Notes: generated from the letters alone by a model not told the origin. A stretch of 37,898 nucleotides of DNA from Gemmatimonadota bacterium (GCA_003222035.1 QHUS01000053.1:1-37898), one strand, 5' to 3'; numbered from the stretch's first letter, positions 7,189-15,533 are shown. Numbers and translations are program-made.

Positions 7189-8454
7189 TCAGCGTGCGGC
7201 GCGGAGCACTCGTATCGTCGGCACCCGCTTCCCGCCGGGCCATCCGCTGGGCGCGTCCACCAGCCGCACTACGGGCACGCCGGACACGAGCAGCGGCTTG
7301 ATCTCCCACCGCCTCCCGGTCTGGGCATTCCCGCGGCGCCTCACCCAGGCGGCCCGGAGCCCCTTCAGGAAACGTCCCGCCGACGCTTTGTCGTCCCAGA
7401 GCGTGTACCAGACGAGGACCGGAGGGCCCCCGGCCACGCCGAGGAGCCGGTATCGGTCGCCGTTCCAGCCGGACGCGAGGAGAGCCGCGGCGCTGTCGTC
7501 GCCCAGGTGCTGCTCCAGCAGGAGGCGGATCTCGAACTCCCCGAGCTCGTCCTCGTAGCGCACCGAATCGGCGCGCACGCCCCGCGGCAAGGCAGGCGGT
7601 TCGAACACGATGCGGTCGGGGCGGTCCCCGGCGAGATAGCGCGCCGGATGGAGGATCTGCTCGGTGGAGATGGGCATGAGGGCGCCGTACGGTTGCTTGC
7701 CGACGTACTCGCGGTCGAACCAGCGCACGAACTCCGCGCCGCCCAGGTACGGGAAGATGAGGCTCTCCCGCAGCCACAGGGGCGCGCTCCCGAACACCTT
7801 CATCTGGTCCTGCTGCCCGCCGAGCGCCGTCCGCAGGTCCCAGAAGTTGGGCAGGCTCTCGATCTTCTGTTCCGGCATCAGGACCAGAATCTGCGCGAGC
7901 GTCGCCTGCCCCTCGAGGATCGCCTGCGCCGCGCTGCGACGATCGTTTTGCCGCTTGAGCTCCACCAGGGAGTCGAGGTTCAGGTACTGATCCTGCAGCG
8001 CGTGCACGAGTTCGTGTGAGATCACGAGGCGGGCCTGACTGGGATCGATGTCGGTCGGAACGTAGAGCGCATTCGAGTCGGGGTCGAAGTACCCGGCGAC
8101 CTGCTCGGTGAGGAGATCGACCATGGTGCGGCGCAGGTCGAGCGTGTCGGGGATGAGTCCGAACAGGCGGTACGCGGCCTGCGCGCCGACGAGCTCGGCG
8201 GGAGGGAGGTCGTCGTCGAACTTGTGAATCACGTACTCCCGCACCTGCTCGCGCGTCCGGCGCAGGATCACCGGGTGCCGCCGAAACCGGAGGCGCGTGG
8301 CGCGCTCGACGGCCGGGATCATCTGCTGAACGGCCTGCTTCAGCTCGGCCTCGTCCTGAACCTGCCGGGCGCGCTGCTCGCATCCGACGCTCGCCGCCGT
8401 CCCCCCCCCGACCACGACCGCTACCACCAGGACCGGCCGCGTCAGGGCTGCCAC
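7189..8454 (-). CDS. Exported zinc metallopeptidase, gluzincin-like, of unknown substrate
   Basis: 421 residues. A hydrophobic N-terminus (residues 6-24) ends in ASVGC, which could be a lipoprotein cleavage site with C25, so the protein probably sits in the periplasm or is membrane-anchored. The zinc-site motif is HELVHALQDQ (H147, E148, H151), and EGQAT (E181) about 30 residues later fits the third ligand of gluzincins. The remainder (GYFDPDSNALYVP, GGAEFVRWFDREYV, DELGEFEIRLLLEQHL) resembles uncharacterised bacterial metallopeptidases and shows no named domain I can assign. GTG at 8454 overlaps the 3' end of the AAA+ gene by 13 nt, so the two are co-translated and may work together, but no functional link is shown. 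Confidence 0.75.
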   Translation of the reverse strand: MAALTRPVLVVAVVVGGGTAASVGCEQRARQVQDEAELKQAVQQMIPAVERATRLRFRRHPVILRRTREQVREYVIHKFDDDLPPAELVGAQAAYRLFGLIPDTLDLRRTMVDLLTEQVAGYFDPDSNALYVPTDIDPSQARLVISHELVHALQDQYLNLDSLVELKRQNDRRSAAQAILEGQATLAQILVLMPEQKIESLPNFWDLRTALGGQQDQMKVFGSAPLWLRESLIFPYLGGAEFVRWFDREYVGKQPYGALMPISTEQILHPARYLAGDRPDRIVFEPPALPRGVRADSVRYEDELGEFEIRLLLEQHLGDDSAAALLASGWNGDRYRLLGVAGGPPVLVWYTLWDDKASAGRFLKGLRAAWVRRRGNAQTGRRWEIKPLLVSGVPVVRLVDAPSGWPGGKRVPTIRVLRAAR

Positions 8455-9620
8455 TCGATCCCCTTGCCGACGGCGGCCCCCACGACGCGGGCGACCTCTT
8501 GGCCGCCCACGACGATGCCTTGGTGCTCCAACTCGGCGCGGAGCAGCTGGTCGAGTTCCGCGCGCCTGTCGGCCAGGGACGGTGGAGGGCGGTGGAGGGC
8601 GGTGGAGGACGGTGGAGGTTGGTCCGCGGTGACGCCTCCACCGCCTTCCACCGCCTTCGACCGCCCTTCACCGCCCAGCATCTTTTCTATCTCCGCACCG
8701 ATCCGCTCCAGCATCGGGAAGATCTCCGCCATCAAGTCTTCCGCCGGCTCCTGGCGCGGCTGCTCGTGCGTCCTGCCACGCCGGATCATGGCGTCCACTT
8801 TGCGGCGCTCGCGGATCAGGCGATCGAGCTCTGGAGACACGTGCGCGGTCGCCTGCGCGTGGGCGCAGGCTTCGTCCAGGACGTCGATGGCCTTATCGGG
8901 GCGGGCCCGCTCAGGGACGAAGCGGTCGGTGAGCACGATCGCGGCCTTGAGTGCGTCATCTGTGATCGCGACGGCGTGGTGGCGCTCCAGGCGCGGTCGC
9001 CGGGCGACCAGCACTTCCCACGTCTGGATCGCGTCGAGCTCTTCGACCAACACAGGCTGGAACCGGCGCTCGAGCGCCGGATCCCCCCGGATCCACTTGT
9101 CGTACTCGCCCCCGGTCGTGGCGCCAATGACGCGGATGTCCCCGCGCACGAGCGCCGGCTTGAGCATGTTGGCGGCGTCCATCGCGGCCCCGAGGGCCGT
9201 GCCCTGGCCGATCAGGTTGTGCAGCTCGTCGACGAACAGGATGAGGTCGGGATCGGCGGAGAGCTCGCGCACGAGCTTGCGGATGCGCTCCTCGTACTGC
9301 CCGCGGAACGTCGTGCCCGCCAGCAACGCGACGTGGTCCAGCGCGACCACCCGGACGTCCTTCAGCGCCGGGGAGACGTCGCCCGCGGCCACGCGCTGGG
9401 CGAGGCCTTCTACGATCGCCGTCTTCCCGACGCCGGCCTTCCCGATGAGCGCGGGATTGTTCTTGCTCTGCCGCAGCAGGATGTCCACCACGCGCGCGAT
9501 CTCGGCATCGCGGCAGCGCACCGGCTCCAGGTCACCACGGCGCGCCTGGGCGGTCAAGTCCACGCCCACGCGCTCGAGCACCTCGGAGGACTCGAATAAT
9601 CCGTCGAACGGATCGCCCAC
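8442..9620 (-). CDS. Single-domain ClpB/ClpC-like AAA+ ATPase
   Basis: 392 residues equivalent to the first AAA+ domain (D1) of Hsp100 unfoldases. It starts about 20 residues before the characteristic GVDLTAQARRGDLEPVRCRDAEI. Walker A is GKAGVGKT (60-67), Walker B LILFVDELH (D131, E132), sensor 1 IGATTG and arginine finger LERRFQPV (R185/R186). After the D1 lid comes a helical linker and then EVARVVGAAVGKGIEWQ, which resembles the D1-D2 junction of ClpB/ClpC. There is no N domain and no D2. An in-frame repeat (element C, about residues 315-348) inserts a glycine/proline-rich stretch into the linker. GTG at 9620, 5 nt after pilD. It may be an AAA+ regulator and not a full disaggregase. Confidence 0.85.
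   Translation of the reverse strand: MGDPFDGLFESSEVLERVGVDLTAQARRGDLEPVRCRDAEIARVVDILLRQSKNNPALIGKAGVGKTAIVEGLAQRVAAGDVSPALKDVRVVALDHVALLAGTTFRGQYEERIRKLVRELSADPDLILFVDELHNLIGQGTALGAAMDAANMLKPALVRGDIRVIGATTGGEYDKWIRGDPALERRFQPVLVEELDAIQTWEVLVARRPRLERHHAVAITDDALKAAIVLTDRFVPERARPDKAIDVLDEACAHAQATAHVSPELDRLIRERRKVDAMIRRGRTHEQPRQEPAEDLMAEIFPMLERIGAEIEKMLGGEGRSKAVEGGGGVTADQPPPSSTALHRPPPSLADRRAELDQLLRAELEHQGIVVGGQEVARVVGAAVGKGIEWQP
8577..8676. repeat. Palindromic tandem-unit element C (10-bp unit), inside a gene
   Basis: The left arm is four units GACGGTGGAG, GGCGGTGGAG, GGCGGTGGAG and GACGGTGGAG (8578-8617). The loop is about 17 nt. The right arm is four inverted units (about 8635-8676). The whole element is open in the reading frame of the AAA+ gene and is translated as roughly 34 residues rich in G, P and S. 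Confidence 0.9.
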
Positions 9621-9625
9621 TTAGG

Positions 9626-10414
9626 TCACCCGGCCCAGAAGAAGCGCTTGTACCAGTCCAGAATGGCGTCGCCGAACACGAACACGACGGCCGCTCCCAT
9701 GGCCAGGAATACCCCGAACGGGACATGCTGCTTCCGCTTCCGCAGCAGCAGCAGCGGCACGTAGACCAGCGTGCCGAAGAGGGCGCCGGCGAACACCGTG
9801 GGCAGGACCAGCTTCCAGCCGACGAACGCGCCGACCATCGCCATCATCTTGATATCGCCCCCGCCCATGGCCTCTTCCTTGAACACCCAACCTCCGACCA
9901 GGCCGACGGCGTAGAGCAGGCCGAATCCGGCGGCCGCCCCCGCGACTTTGTCGAGAAAGCCCGGCACGCCGGCGGTGAGCGACAGCCCGAGCCCGATGAT
10001 GAGCCCCGTCCAGTTGTACTCGTCGGGGATCAGATAGTGACGGGCATCGGTGACGGCGATGCCGATGAGGATGGTCCCGAGCGTCGCAGCGGCGGCGAAG
10101 CGGACGGTGGGTCCATACGCGACCATCGCCGCGATCCAGAGCAGCGCGACGACGGCCTCGATGATGGGATACTGGATGGAAATCGGTTGGCCGCACCAGC
10201 GACATCGGCCCCGCAGCACCAGCCACGACACGACGGGCACGTTGTCGCGCCACGCAATCCGCCGTCCGCACCGCGGGCACGTCGACGGCGGATGAAACAG
10301 CGAACGCTGCTTCCGGTCCTCCTTGGCGAGGCGCAGGATGCAGACGTTGAGGAAGCTCCCGACACAGAGCCCGAGGATTCCCGCGCCGACGAGCAGGATG
10401 GGGTCAACGGCCAC
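9626..10414 (-). CDS. pilD: Type IV prepilin peptidase / N-methyltransferase
   Basis: Inner-membrane aspartic protease that cleaves prepilin leaders and methylates the new N-terminus for type IV pili or type II secretion. 262 residues, normal size. The N-terminal cytoplasmic domain holds the two zinc cysteine pairs (C46, C49 in CPRCG; C71, C74 in CRWCG). The catalytic aspartates are D123 (VTDARHYLIPD) and D187 (GGGDIKMM). About seven to eight hydrophobic segments follow. GTG at 10414 overlaps the methyltransferase stop. No pilin or secretion genes are in the window, so which system it serves is unknown. Confidence 0.94.
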   Translation of the reverse strand: MAVDPILLVGAGILGLCVGSFLNVCILRLAKEDRKQRSLFHPPSTCPRCGRRIAWRDNVPVVSWLVLRGRCRWCGQPISIQYPIIEAVVALLWIAAMVAYGPTVRFAAAATLGTILIGIAVTDARHYLIPDEYNWTGLIIGLGLSLTAGVPGFLDKVAGAAAGFGLLYAVGLVGGWVFKEEAMGGGDIKMMAMVGAFVGWKLVLPTVFAGALFGTLVYVPLLLLRKRKQHVPFGVFLAMGAAVVFVFGDAILDWYKRFFWAG

Positions 10415-11105
10415 GCGTCACCTCATAGAGCAGAATACCCGCCGCCACCGCGACGTTGAGCGACTCGGCCCCCTGCGTCAGCGGGATTGCGACGCGCCGG
10501 GCGGCGACGGCATTGAGGTGCGGGCGGATGCCGGCCCCCTCGTTTCCCACCATCACGGCGATCGGGTTCTCCCCCTCCCGCTCCCCTCGGCTCCCGTCCA
10601 GCGCGCGGTGCAGCGGCACCCCGTCGGCGGCGCTCGCCCACAGCGTCACTCCGTGCGTCTTCGCCCACGCGATGAAGGCGTTGTCGTCGAGCGACACGAC
10701 GGTGTGCCGGAATGTGGCGCCCATGGCCGCCCGCAGTGCCTTGGGGCTGGTCGGGTCGGCGGAGCCCCGGAGCAGCACCGTACCGACCGCTCCCAGCGCG
10801 TGCGCGGTGCGGATCAACGTCCCGACGTTGCCCGGGTCCTGTACACCGTCGATCACCAGCACGACGCCGTCCGGCCGGAGCGCCAGGTCGGCGGCGCTCC
10901 ACTGCCGCGGCTCGATCACTGCCAGAATTCCCTGCGGCGTTTCGGTATCGGCGAGCTGCGCGAAGGTGCGCGCGGCGACCTCCTCCACGGGCACCGCACG
11001 CCGTCCCAGCTCCGCCACGAGCTCCTTGCCACGCGCGGTCCGCGACAGTTCGGGCGCCACGAGCGCCCCCTGAAAGGTGACTCCCGCGTCCAGCGCCTCT
11101 TCCAC
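10404..11105 (-). CDS. SpoU/TrmH-family RNA 2'-O-methyltransferase (RlmB-like), 5' end uncertain
   Basis: SAM-dependent ribose methyltransferase acting on rRNA or tRNA. The three SPOUT motifs are present: LVIDGVQDPGNVGTLIRTA, MVGNEGAGI and IPLTQGAESLNVAVAAGILLYE. GTG at 11105 is the first standard start, giving 233 residues. The same frame continues upstream to a stop near 11236 with clear family sequence (VRDLQRRKARGRRG, LALIEGVRLVEEAL), where the N-terminal substrate-binding domain belongs. No ATG, GTG or TTG occurs in that stretch, so the gene probably starts at about 11170-11200 with a non-standard codon (a CTG lies at the right place), or a base is wrong. It is divergent from thiD and heads the minus-strand block. 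Confidence 0.88.
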   Translation of the reverse strand: MEEALDAGVTFQGALVAPELSRTARGKELVAELGRRAVPVEEVAARTFAQLADTETPQGILAVIEPRQWSAADLALRPDGVVLVIDGVQDPGNVGTLIRTAHALGAVGTVLLRGSADPTSPKALRAAMGATFRHTVVSLDDNAFIAWAKTHGVTLWASAADGVPLHRALDGSRGEREGENPIAVMVGNEGAGIRPHLNAVAARRVAIPLTQGAESLNVAVAAGILLYEVTRGR

Positions 11106-11267
11106 CAGTCGGACGCCCTCGATTAGCGCGAGCCCGCGTCGACCGCGCGCCTTGCGGCGTTGGAGATCACGGACCGTCGATTGCAGATTAGTGGCGATGA
11201 GTCCCCTCGGGCATTGCCGGCCGCGGCCGGGCCTTCAATATGCGACGAAGCCGGGACGGGGCGCTAC

Positions 11268-12077
11268 GTGAAGATCGCCCTGACCATCGCGGGATCGGAT
11301 TCGGGCGGTGGCGCCGGCATTCAGGCCGACCTCAAGACGTTCCACCAGTTCGGCGTTTTCGGTACCAGCGTGATCACCGCGGTGACCGCGCAGAATACCG
11401 TCGGCGTCCGGGCGTGGGAGCCGGTGTCCGTTCAGCTCGTCGCCCAACAGCTCGACGCGCTTGCCGACGATCTTCCGCCCGCGGCGATCAAGTCCGGAAT
11501 GCTCGGCTCCGCCACAACGGTCGAGGTGGTCGCGGATTTCATCGCACGACGACGGCCGCCGCACTACGTGCTCGACCCCGTCATGGTGGCGACCTCGGGC
11601 GACCGCTTGCTCGCGCGCGCTGCCGAGCGACTGGTCGCGACGCGCCTCGTACCCCTCGCGACGCTCGTCACGCCCAACCTCGACGAGGCCGAGGTCCTGG
11701 TGGGCGGTACGACGCGCACGCCGGAGGAGATGGAGCGCGCCGGTCGCGCCCTCGTGCAGGCCGGCGCGCGGGCGGCGCTCGTCAAAGGCGGTCACTTGCG
11801 CGGGCCCGAGGTCGTGGACGTGCTCGTCGCCGATGGCGTGGTGCGACGGTTCAGCCGGCCGCGACTGGACACCACGTCCACTCACGGCACGGGGTGCACG
11901 CTGTCGGCTGCCGTCGCCGCGGGGCTCGCGCTCGGACGCCCGCTCGAGCGCGCGGTCGCGGACGCGCTCGACTTCGTGCACCGCGCGATGGCTGCCGCCC
12001 CCGGGCTCGGCACGGGACATGGTCCGCTGAACCATTTCGTCCCGGCGCCGCCCCGACCACCGACGGACGGGCTCTAG
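11268..12077 (+). CDS. thiD: Hydroxymethylpyrimidine / phosphomethylpyrimidine kinase
   Basis: Ribokinase-fold kinase that phosphorylates HMP and HMP-P to give HMP-PP for thiamine synthesis. 269 residues, the usual length. Motifs: LTIAGSDSGGGAGIQADLK at the N-terminus, IKSGMLGS, VLDPVMVATSGD, TPNLDEAEVL and the anion-hole motif HGTGCTLSAA. GTG at 11268 follows a G-rich ribosome binding site (GACGGGG). A -10-like CAATAT lies at 11236-11241. No other thiamine genes and no clear TPP riboswitch are seen near it. Confidence 0.94.
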   Translation: MKIALTIAGSDSGGGAGIQADLKTFHQFGVFGTSVITAVTAQNTVGVRAWEPVSVQLVAQQLDALADDLPPAAIKSGMLGSATTVEVVADFIARRRPPHYVLDPVMVATSGDRLLARAAERLVATRLVPLATLVTPNLDEAEVLVGGTTRTPEEMERAGRALVQAGARAALVKGGHLRGPEVVDVLVADGVVRRFSRPRLDTTSTHGTGCTLSAAVAAGLALGRPLERAVADALDFVHRAMAAAPGLGTGHGPLNHFVPAPPRPPTDGL

Positions 12078-12100
12078 GCTCCTTGACATTCAATCCCCGG

Positions 12101-12820
12101 ATGCCAGTGACGCGACGCCCGTTTCTGACCGCCCGCTGGTCGGACATCGTGCTGCTGACCTTCGAGGCACCGGAAGATCTGGTTCGCCGCGCGCTTCCAT
12201 CGGGCGTCGAACTCGACCGGTGGAATGGGCGCACGCACGTGAGCCTCGTCGCGCTCCGCATGCTCGACGTGCGCATCATGGGTTGGCGCATACCCGGATT
12301 CACTTCGCACCCGCAGGTCAATTTTCGCACCTACGTGCGCGTCGGCGGTGAGCCAGGCGTGTGGTTCATCCGCCAGCTCGTGCCGAGCCGCCTGATCGCG
12401 GCGGTGGGCCGGCTGCGCTACGACGAACCGTTCTGGCCCATGCCCATCCGCAGCCGCGTGGTGAACGCGGCTACGGAGCTGGCGGTCGAGTATGGCGTGG
12501 GTCCTGAGGCGCTGGGATGGCACGTGAACGTGACCGGCTCCCGGGACGCAGCGCTCCCCGCCCTCGAGTCACCGGAGCACCACTTCGCGGAGCGCGTCCT
12601 CGCGTGCCGGGCCAGGGCCGAGGGCGGGCTGCGCACGTTCCGCGTCGAACATCCTCCGTGGCAGGTGCGGGAGGTCCGGGGAGTCGACTATCGCTTCGAC
12701 TTCGGGTCGCTGTACGGGGCCGAGTGGGAGTTCTTGAACCGTGCACCGCCGACGGGCGTCGTGTTCGCCGCGGGGTCCGAGGTCGCCGTCTATCCGCCCG
12801 TGCAGGTCGGTCGGCCCTAA
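12101..12820 (+). CDS. DUF2071 (YqjF-like) protein of unknown function
   Basis: 239 residues, about the family length. The family signature is visible: RPFLTARWSDIVLLTFEAPEDLVRRALPSGVELDRWNGRTHVSLVALRM (recognised in pieces: FLTARWSDI, LPSGVELDRWNG, HVSLVALRM), then RIPGFTSHPQVNFRTYV and GVWFIRQL. DUF2071 proteins have an acetoacetate-decarboxylase-like fold, but their reaction is not known. ATG at 12101 starts 23 nt after thiD, so the two may share a transcript. The stop overlaps by four bases the stop of the convergent secreted protein. Confidence 0.85.
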   Translation: MPVTRRPFLTARWSDIVLLTFEAPEDLVRRALPSGVELDRWNGRTHVSLVALRMLDVRIMGWRIPGFTSHPQVNFRTYVRVGGEPGVWFIRQLVPSRLIAAVGRLRYDEPFWPMPIRSRVVNAATELAVEYGVGPEALGWHVNVTGSRDAALPALESPEHHFAERVLACRARAEGGLRTFRVEHPPWQVREVRGVDYRFDFGSLYGAEWEFLNRAPPTGVVFAAGSEVAVYPPVQVGRP

Positions 12821-13167
12821 CCAACCGGCCGCGCCAGTCTCCAGTTGCAGGGCCAGCCTTGGTTCTCCTGCACCACGACGTACACCGTGGCCGGCACGAC
12901 ACAGTAATGCCCGGAGACGCTCACGAGGATGTAGTAGGGACCGGCCAAGGGCGCTGACATCAGATGGAGGTACTGGCGCGGCACGTCCCGCGGGTCGATC
13001 CACGCCAGCCGCGTCGCGACGGTCTCTTCCATCTGCCGGGCTGGCTCGGGGGCCGGCCCAGAGACGTAGCATCCCAAGACTCCACCCAGCGCGAGCACGG
13101 CGTTCACGGATTGCAGCAGCAGGTTACAGCGATGAGGACGAGGTTGTCCACGGAGAACGAGACTCAT
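12817..13167 (-). CDS. Small exported protein, unrecognised
   Basis: 116 residues from ATG at 13167, which follows a GGGGG ribosome binding site. A longer frame opens at 13269, but its extra N-terminus is basic and proline-rich, unlike a protein start. A basic start (RGQPRPHRC) is followed by a hydrophobic segment at about residues 15-34 (LLLQSVNAVLALGGVLGC), suggesting a signal peptide or a lipoprotein anchor with C33. The mature part has a beta-rich C-terminal half (YYILVSVSGHYCVVPATVYVVV) with two cysteines that could pair. No family recognised. It follows punA on the same strand but 111 nt away. Confidence 0.6.
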   Translation of the reverse strand: MSLVLRGQPRPHRCNLLLQSVNAVLALGGVLGCYVSGPAPEPARQMEETVATRLAWIDPRDVPRQYLHLMSAPLAGPYYILVSVSGHYCVVPATVYVVVQENQGWPCNWRLARPVG

Positions 13168-13278
13168 GCGCACCCCCGAGACTATGGTCGGTGCTGGTCC
13201 CGGTGGCGGCGCCCGGGGCGGGCCGCGGTAACGTGAGATATGACGCCAGCAACCTGCAGATGGTTGCAACGAGGATTG

Positions 13279-14100
13279 TCAGAGTCTGGTGAGCCGTGTC
13301 ACCACGCCTTGAATCAGCCGTTCGAGTTGGCCTGCCACCTGCTTCCCCGCCTCGAGCACCTCGAGATGCGACAACTTGTTGGTCGTCAGCCCGGCGGCGA
13401 CGTTCGTGATGCTCGAGAACCCCAGGCAGCGCACCCCGCGCGCCCGCGCTGCGATCACTTCGGGCACCGTCGACATGCCGACCGCGTCCGCCCCGAGTCG
13501 CTGCAGCATCCGGATCTCCGCGGGCGTCTCGAAGGAGGGCCCGAGCAGCGCCGCGTACACTCCTTCTTCCAGAGGAATCCGCTCCGCTCGGGCCACCTCG
13601 TGGGCGAGGGTACGTAACGCGGGGTCGTATGGATCGCTCATGTCCGGGAACCGCTCGTCCCCCTCGACCACCGGACCGACCAGCGGATTCCTGAACATCA
13701 GGTTGATGTGGTCCGCGATGAGCATCAAGGTGGGAGGCCGGAAGGTGTGCCGGATGCCGCCTGCAGCGTTGGTGACCACCAGTGTCGTGACGCCGAGTCG
13801 TGCGAACAGTCGCGTCGGCAGTGCGGCGACGTCGGGCGCGTGACCCTCATACAAGTGAAAGCGGCCGTTCTGCACCAGCACCGGGACGCCGGCGAGCGTG
13901 CCGCCCACCAGCTCGCCCTTGTGTCCCGGAGCACCCGGTTCGGGGAAACCGGGGATGTCCTTGTAGGGAATGCGCACGGCGTCGCGCACGGCATCGGCGA
14001 CGCCGCCGAGGCCGGAGCCGAGCACGATCGCGACGTGGGGCTTGACGTTGCCGAGGCGTTGCGACACGACATCGACCGCCGACCGGAGGGAACCGCTCAC
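13279..14100 (-). CDS. punA: Purine nucleoside phosphorylase, trimeric type
   Basis: Phosphorolyses inosine, guanosine and deoxy forms to base plus ribose-1-phosphate. 273 residues, the length of the trimeric (NP-II) class. Motifs: VAIVLGSGLGG (phosphate-binding serine), the substrate/phosphate loop GFPEPGAPGHKGEL, QNGRFHLYEGH, LVVTNAAGGI, and the purine site near SFETPAEIRML and GADAVGMSTVPE. GTG at 14100 is chosen because it overlaps the nupC stop (GTGA); the frame stays open far upstream but that part is antisense to nothing and matches no family. It is the third gene of a salvage operon with add and nupC. Confidence 0.95.
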   Translation of the reverse strand: MSGSLRSAVDVVSQRLGNVKPHVAIVLGSGLGGVADAVRDAVRIPYKDIPGFPEPGAPGHKGELVGGTLAGVPVLVQNGRFHLYEGHAPDVAALPTRLFARLGVTTLVVTNAAGGIRHTFRPPTLMLIADHINLMFRNPLVGPVVEGDERFPDMSDPYDPALRTLAHEVARAERIPLEEGVYAALLGPSFETPAEIRMLQRLGADAVGMSTVPEVIAARARGVRCLGFSSITNVAAGLTTNKLSHLEVLEAGKQVAGQLERLIQGVVTRLTRL

Positions 14101-15533
14101 AGCAGCATCCCGGCCAGGGTCGCCGAGAGGAAGTTGGCCAGCGTCCCGGCGATCATCGCGCGGAACCCCAGTCGGGCGAGGTCGTGCTTGCGGTCGGGCA
14201 CCAGTGCGCCGATGCCGCCGATCTGGATCCCCACCGAGCTCACGTTCGCGAAGCCGCACAGCGCGAAGGTCGCGATCGTGAAGGACAGCGGGTCGAGCTG
14301 CCCCTTCAACGGTCCGAGCTGCGCGTAGGCAATGAACTCGTTCAGCACCATGCGAGTACCGAGGAGGCCGCCGATGGTACCCGAATCGTGCCACGGCACG
14401 CCCATGGCGAATGCGATCGGGCGGAAGATCCAGCCGAGGATCGACTGCAGATCGCTCGGAAACCAGGGCGCGAACCCGTGTACCCACCCGAGGATGCCGT
14501 TGGTGAGCGCGATGAGCGCGATGAACGAGATCAACATCGCGATGACGTTGAGCATCAGGTGCAGGCCCTCGCTCGTGCCCCGCGCCGCGGCGTCCACGAC
14601 ATTCACGTCGGTGCGCGGGATCTCGACCTTGACGCCCCCGAGCGTCTCCGGAACGAGCGTCTCGGGCTCGAGGATCTTCGCCATCATGATCGTTCCCGGT
14701 GCGGTCATGATCACCGCCGTGAGGAGGTGCCGCGCCTCGATGCCGAACGCGATGTAGGCGGCCATGATGGACCCCGAGACGTGAGCCATCCCCGCGGTCA
14801 TCACCGTCATCAGCTCGGACTGTGTCATCTTGGGAAGGAACGGACGTATCGTGAGCGGCGCCTCGGTCTGCCCCATGAAGATCGAGGCCGCCACGTTCAG
14901 GCTTTCCGCGCCGCTCGCGCCCATCACCTTGTTCATCAGGACCGCGAACGCCTTGACGACCACCTGCATCACGCCGAGGTAATAAAGAATGGCGAAGAGC
15001 GCGGACACGAAGATGATCGCCGGGAGCACCTGGAACGCGAACACCACACCCAGACTCGAGTGCTGCTTGCCGATCTCCCCGAAGACGAACCCCGATCCGG
15101 CGTAGGAGAACGCCAGCAGCGCCGAGACGGCGTCGCCGAGCTTTTTGAAGATCAGTTGACCGACGGGAACCCGCAGAACGAAGATTGCGAACGCGAGCTG
15201 CAATCCCAGGCCCCAGCCGACCACGCGCCGGCTGATCGCCTGCCGATTGCGCGACAACGCGACGCCGATCCCCAGAATGAGCGCGATCCCAAAGATCCCG
15301 GTCAGACGCTGGGGAAGGGAGCGCGAGATGGGCTGTGCGACCGGCGGCGTCACGCGAGCCGCGCTATCCACCGCCGGTTGCTGGGGCTGGGGAAGGTGGG
15401 GGGGGCGTGGGGGGCGGGGGGGGCGGGGGGGGGCGCCCTGGACCGTATTCCATACGAAGCGCGGCAGCGTGAAGACCGCGAGCGCGCACACGAACGTGAC
15501 CGCGAAGGCGATGATGGTGCGGCGCAAGGACAT
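14097..15533 (-). CDS. nupC: Concentrative nucleoside transporter, NupC/CNT family
   Basis: Cation-coupled nucleoside importer in the inner membrane. 478 residues. Core motifs of the family: GQTEAPLTIRPFLPKMTQSEL, ISFIALIALTNGILGW, GVPWHDSGTIGGLLGTRMVLNEF and TFALCGFANVSSVGIQIGGIGAL, each typical of the hairpin and unwound-helix regions. Unusually, the protein starts with one hydrophobic segment (residues 7-30) and then a proline-rich linker of PPR repeats (about 35-52), encoded by long G/C runs, before the transporter proper. ATG at 15533 overlaps the add stop (ATGA-type junction), and the 3' end overlaps punA. The context of adenosine deaminase upstream and phosphorylase downstream indicates purine nucleosides as substrates. 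Confidence 0.93.
   Translation of the reverse strand: MSLRRTIIAFAVTFVCALAVFTLPRFVWNTVQGAPPRPPRPPRPPHLPQPQQPAVDSAARVTPPVAQPISRSLPQRLTGIFGIALILGIGVALSRNRQAISRRVVGWGLGLQLAFAIFVLRVPVGQLIFKKLGDAVSALLAFSYAGSGFVFGEIGKQHSSLGVVFAFQVLPAIIFVSALFAILYYLGVMQVVVKAFAVLMNKVMGASGAESLNVAASIFMGQTEAPLTIRPFLPKMTQSELMTVMTAGMAHVSGSIMAAYIAFGIEARHLLTAVIMTAPGTIMMAKILEPETLVPETLGGVKVEIPRTDVNVVDAAARGTSEGLHLMLNVIAMLISFIALIALTNGILGWVHGFAPWFPSDLQSILGWIFRPIAFAMGVPWHDSGTIGGLLGTRMVLNEFIAYAQLGPLKGQLDPLSFTIATFALCGFANVSSVGIQIGGIGALVPDRKHDLARLGFRAMIAGTLANFLSATLAGMLL
15382..15434. repeat. G-run tract with 9-bp period inside nupC
   Basis: On the plus strand, successive runs of 4, 4, 8, 6, 8 and 9 G separated by single or double C/T/A; the last four approximate a GGGGGGGGC unit with 9-bp period. 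On the coding strand it reads as PPR repeats. Such runs can form quadruplexes and change length by slippage, and any 1-bp change would frameshift nupC after about residue 35. Confidence 0.8.

Noticed and set aside
12083-12088. Perfect TTGACA -35 hexamer before the DUF2071 gene
   Set aside because: Only 12 nt separate it from the ATG at 12101, leaving no room for a -10 and start; a chance match in the thiD-DUF2071 gap.
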